Positions 6,173-7,627 of a stretch of 7,627 bases of DNA are shown here, one piece after another. The translations under genes were made by a program, and so were the position numbers. This DNA is from Arcobacter sp. (GTDB lineage: Bacteria; Campylobacterota; Campylobacteria; Campylobacterales; Arcobacteraceae), in contig JADGEG010000098.1 in NCBI GenBank assembly GCA_016744485.1, positions 1 through 7,627 of the forward strand, written 5' to 3'. The notes under the pieces were generated by a model. That model was not told the DNA's origin, did not search any database, and saw only the letters and a program-made list of their open reading frames with translations. Position 1 is the first letter of the stretch; every line of letters begins with the position of its first letter.

Positions 6173-6201
6173 AGCTAAAAATAAGAGTATTATTTTTAGC
6201 T
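6173..6201 (-). terminator. 12-bp perfect stem-loop between dctP and dctQ
   Basis: AGCTAAAAATAA (6173-6184) and TTATTTTTAGCT (6190-6201) are exact reverse complements around a 5-base loop. The stem is long but mostly A-T and lacks a clean T run after it, so it is more likely an mRNA-stabilising or partial-termination element than a full terminator. It is close to the dctQ ribosome-binding site, about 30 bases upstream of the ATG. Confidence 0.55.
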
Positions 6202-6206
6202 AAATT

Positions 6207-6232
6207 ATTTGTGAGCAAATCCCCAAAGGGGA
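6207..6232 (-). terminator. Two tandem short hairpins after dctP, including a GC-rich stem
   Basis: TCCCC (6220-6224) and GGGGA (6228-6232) flank a 3-base loop; this is the most G/C-rich spot in the intergenic region and starts 16 bases after the dctP stop. Outer A-T pairs could extend the stem across a two-base bulge. Next to it, ATTTG (6207-6211) and CAAAT (6216-6220) form a 5-bp stem that shares base 6220. A structure directly after a binding-protein gene and before its permease genes is a known way to favour the binding protein. Confidence 0.5.
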
Positions 6233-6247
6233 GATTTTATTAAAATA

Positions 6248-7321
6248 TTATAAATTATCTTTTAAATAAAGGTAATCAGACATTTTTGTCCACTCTCTTA
6301 CTTCTTTTTGAAAAGATGCTTGTGAATCTAAAATTTCTTTTAATAAGGGTTTGTTTTTAGTTTTTTCAACTAATAACTCTTTATTTGCTTTTTTCATAGC
6401 AGCCATTACAGATGTAGGAAAACTTTTAACTTTAATATTTGGATAATCTTTTATCATTTTAGACCATGCCTTTGCTGACATTTGATAGTTTTGAATATAC
6501 ATATCATATGCAGAAACTCTTATTGCTATTTTTAATATTTGTTGTAAGTCAGTTGGTAATTTGTTAAATTTCTTTTTATTAACTAAGAATTGCAATTCAG
6601 TTGCTGGTTCGTGCCAACCTGTATAATAATAAGGTGCAATTTTATGAAATCCCATTTTAATATCCATACCAGGTCCAACCCATTCTAGTGCATCAATAGT
6701 ACCTCTTTCAAGAGAAGTATAAAGTTCACCTGGAGCAATATTTGTTACAGTAAGTCCTAATTTAGCCATAACTTCACCAGCAAATCCTGGGATTCTCATT
6801 TTAAGACCTTTTAAATCATCTACAGATTTAATTTCTTTTCTAAACCATCCACCCATTTGATTACCTGTGTTTCCACCAGGAAAAGATAAGACTTTATGTT
6901 TAGAGTATGCTTTTTGCATAAGTTCCATTCCATTACCATAATAAAACCATGCATATTGCTCAGGTGCAGTCATACCAAAGGGCATACTTGTAAAAGGTAA
7001 TAAGTTGATATCTTTACCCTTCCAGTAGTAAGATGCACTATGACCCATATCATATTGTCCCCCTTTAACCATATCTAAAATACCAAAAGCACTTTTATGC
7101 TTATTGGAAGCATCAACTCTAATGATTAATCTACCATTTGACATTTCTTTTACAAGTTTTGCCATATTTTTTGGTGCATCTATAAATGGTGACAAAGTTG
7201 GTCCCCAAGTTGTTGCTAATTTCCATTTATATACCTTATCTTTTGCTAAAGATACAGTACTAAGACCAGCCAACATTGCTGTTGCTACTAAAAGTTTAGT
7301 TGTTTTACCAAACATTTTCAT
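6248..7321 (-). CDS. dctP: TRAP transporter periplasmic substrate-binding protein (DctP, TakP/FcbT1-like branch)
   Basis: This 357-residue protein captures the substrate in the periplasm and delivers it to DctQM. It has a Sec signal peptide (basic MKMFGKTTK, hydrophobic LLVATAMLAGLSTV, cleavage likely after SLA at residue 26). The mature part matches the branch containing Rhodobacter TakP and the Thermus lactate-binding protein: YKWKLATTWGP (31-41), GHSASYYWKGKD (93-104), NTGNQMGGWFRKEI (151-164), LKMRIPGF (173-180) with Arg176 for the substrate carboxylate, GTIDALEWVGP (207-217) with the Glu213-Trp214 pair, and TELQF with Gln244. In TakP, Glu-Trp and Gln residues coordinate a cation beside a 2-oxo acid. 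Pyruvate, lactate or other 2-oxo/2-hydroxy monocarboxylates are therefore likelier than C4-dicarboxylates, but this is inference. The ATG at 7321 has a strong AAGGAGA site. It follows an OmpR-type regulator gene by 74 bp. Confidence 0.93.
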   Translation of the reverse strand: MKMFGKTTKLLVATAMLAGLSTVSLAKDKVYKWKLATTWGPTLSPFIDAPKNMAKLVKEMSNGRLIIRVDASNKHKSAFGILDMVKGGQYDMGHSASYYWKGKDINLLPFTSMPFGMTAPEQYAWFYYGNGMELMQKAYSKHKVLSFPGGNTGNQMGGWFRKEIKSVDDLKGLKMRIPGFAGEVMAKLGLTVTNIAPGELYTSLERGTIDALEWVGPGMDIKMGFHKIAPYYYTGWHEPATELQFLVNKKKFNKLPTDLQQILKIAIRVSAYDMYIQNYQMSAKAWSKMIKDYPNIKVKSFPTSVMAAMKKANKELLVEKTKNKPLLKEILDSQASFQKEVREWTKMSDYLYLKDNL

Positions 7322-7325
7322 GAAA

Positions 7326-7332
7326 TCTCCTT
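7326..7332 (-). promoter_or_regulatory. Strong Shine-Dalgarno AAGGAGA of dctP
   Basis: The minus strand reads AAGGAGA followed by four bases and ATG at 7321. It is the strongest ribosome-binding site in the window and agrees with high production of a periplasmic binding protein. The second in-frame ATG (third codon) has no better site. Confidence 0.75.
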
Positions 7333-7349
7333 TTTATTGTTTCAAATAA

Positions 7350-7358
7350 ATATTAACA
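7350..7358 (-). promoter_or_regulatory. Possible -10 promoter element for dctP
   Basis: TGTTAATAT on the minus strand has the extended TGn part and four of six bases of the -10 consensus. It would start transcription near 7343, about 22 bases before the ATG. No recognisable -35 is present, and no sigma-54 GG/GC pair was found. The gene could also be read from upstream with the regulator. Confidence 0.3.
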
Positions 7359-7364
7359 TATACA

Positions 7365-7376
7365 AATGATAATGAT
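7365..7376. promoter_or_regulatory. Tandem AATGAT repeat upstream of dctP, possible regulator site
   Basis: AATGAT occurs twice in direct tandem (7365-7370 and 7371-7376), 10-15 bases upstream of the putative -10. OmpR-family regulators bind direct repeats at about this place, and the neighbouring gene encodes one. The same bases also include GATAATGATA, resembling half of a Fur box. Neither is proven. Confidence 0.3.
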
Positions 7377-7395
7377 ATGAGATTTTTAAAGATAA

Positions 7396-7627
7396 TTATT
7401 TTTCTAAGTTGTTAAAAACATATCCAATATCGATAATAGTTTTTATATAATCATTAGCAATAATTTTTCTTAAACGTCTAATTAGGCTTCTAATTGATTC
7501 TAAAGAGGCAAAAGAGTTTTCCCAAACATAATTTTCAATTTCTTGATATGAAATAACTTGATTTTTTTTACTTAAAAATAAATTTAATAAAAGCTTTTCT
7601 TTTTTTGTTAGTCTAAACTCTTTATTC
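7396..7627 (-). CDS. OmpR/PhoB-family response regulator, C-terminal DNA-binding domain (partial)
   Basis: Reading the minus strand from 7626 to the TAA at 7398-7396 gives 76 residues of a winged-helix trans_reg_C domain: FRLTKKEKLLLNLFLSK, VISYQEIENYVWE, then the recognition helix SLESIRSLIRRLRKII and the wing YIKTIIDIGYVFNN. These are the standard landmarks of OmpR-type effector domains (LT.KE..LL, the VW.. turn, R.LI.RLR, GxGY). The receiver domain with its phosphorylated Asp and any sensor kinase lie beyond the window edge. It is on the same strand as, and 74 bp upstream of, dctP, so it probably controls the TRAP genes as part of a two-component system; this link is inferred from position only. 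The hallmark arginine of the usual RGxGY wing is Asp here (IIDIGY). Confidence 0.87.
   Translation of the reverse strand, partial: NKEFRLTKKEKLLLNLFLSKKNQVISYQEIENYVWENSFASLESIRSLIRRLRKIIANDYIKTIIDIGYVFNNLEK

Noticed and set aside
7104..7349. Open frame on the plus strand over the start of dctP
   Set aside because: It lies opposite the signal peptide and mature N-terminus of dctP and lacks its own start signals.
7365..7384. Full Fur box upstream of dctP
   Set aside because: Only the first ten bases resemble the 19-bp consensus; the second half does not match, and TRAP uptake of organic acids is not a usual Fur target, so it is kept only as a weak alternative.

Overview
The window is very AT-rich (roughly a quarter G+C by eye), with codon use dominated by A/T-ending codons. 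Protein types and style (short TATAAT-type promoters without clear -35 boxes, a his gene pair, a DctP/Q/M TRAP system, a DUF3050 protein) suggest a Campylobacterota chromosome, most likely an Arcobacter-like lineage. That placement rests on recognition of protein style, not on a search.

Layout: (1) Positions 1-335 hold the decayed right end of an IS3-family insertion sequence. Its transposase frame carries two in-frame stops and has lost the catalytic glutamate. (2) From about 3092 down to 351 on the minus strand lies a compact operon: a small unknown three-helix membrane protein, hisH, hisA and a type II (APH-fold) homoserine kinase. Gaps are 3, 12 and 29 bp. Two of the four genes (hisH and the kinase) start with TTG. 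A clear extended -10 box lies just upstream of the membrane-protein gene and fixes its start at 3061. (3) A divergent intergenic region (3062-3233) contains that promoter, a forward TATAAT box and, between them, a perfect 13-bp inverted repeat that looks like a shared operator. (4) On the plus strand, 3234-4022 encodes a DUF3050 protein, probably of the heme-oxygenase-like metal-binding fold. (5) The minus strand from 7627 to 4186 carries the end of an OmpR-family response regulator, followed by dctP, dctQ and dctM, a complete TRAP transporter. Its binding protein resembles the 2-oxo/2-hydroxy acid (TakP/lactate) branch. dctP is separated from dctQ by 104 bp with tandem stem-loops, while dctQ and dctM overlap by ATGA.

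The biosynthetic operon would make the histidine intermediate at the HisA/HisFH steps (hisF is not in the window) and phosphorylate homoserine toward threonine. The TRAP module is probably controlled by the adjacent two-component regulator. No CRISPR array, tRNA, rRNA, toxin-antitoxin or defence locus was seen. I found no convincing new multi-gene system; the most interesting points are the operator-like divergent region, the DUF3050 protein, the dctP-dctQ stem-loops and the unknown membrane protein in the his operon.
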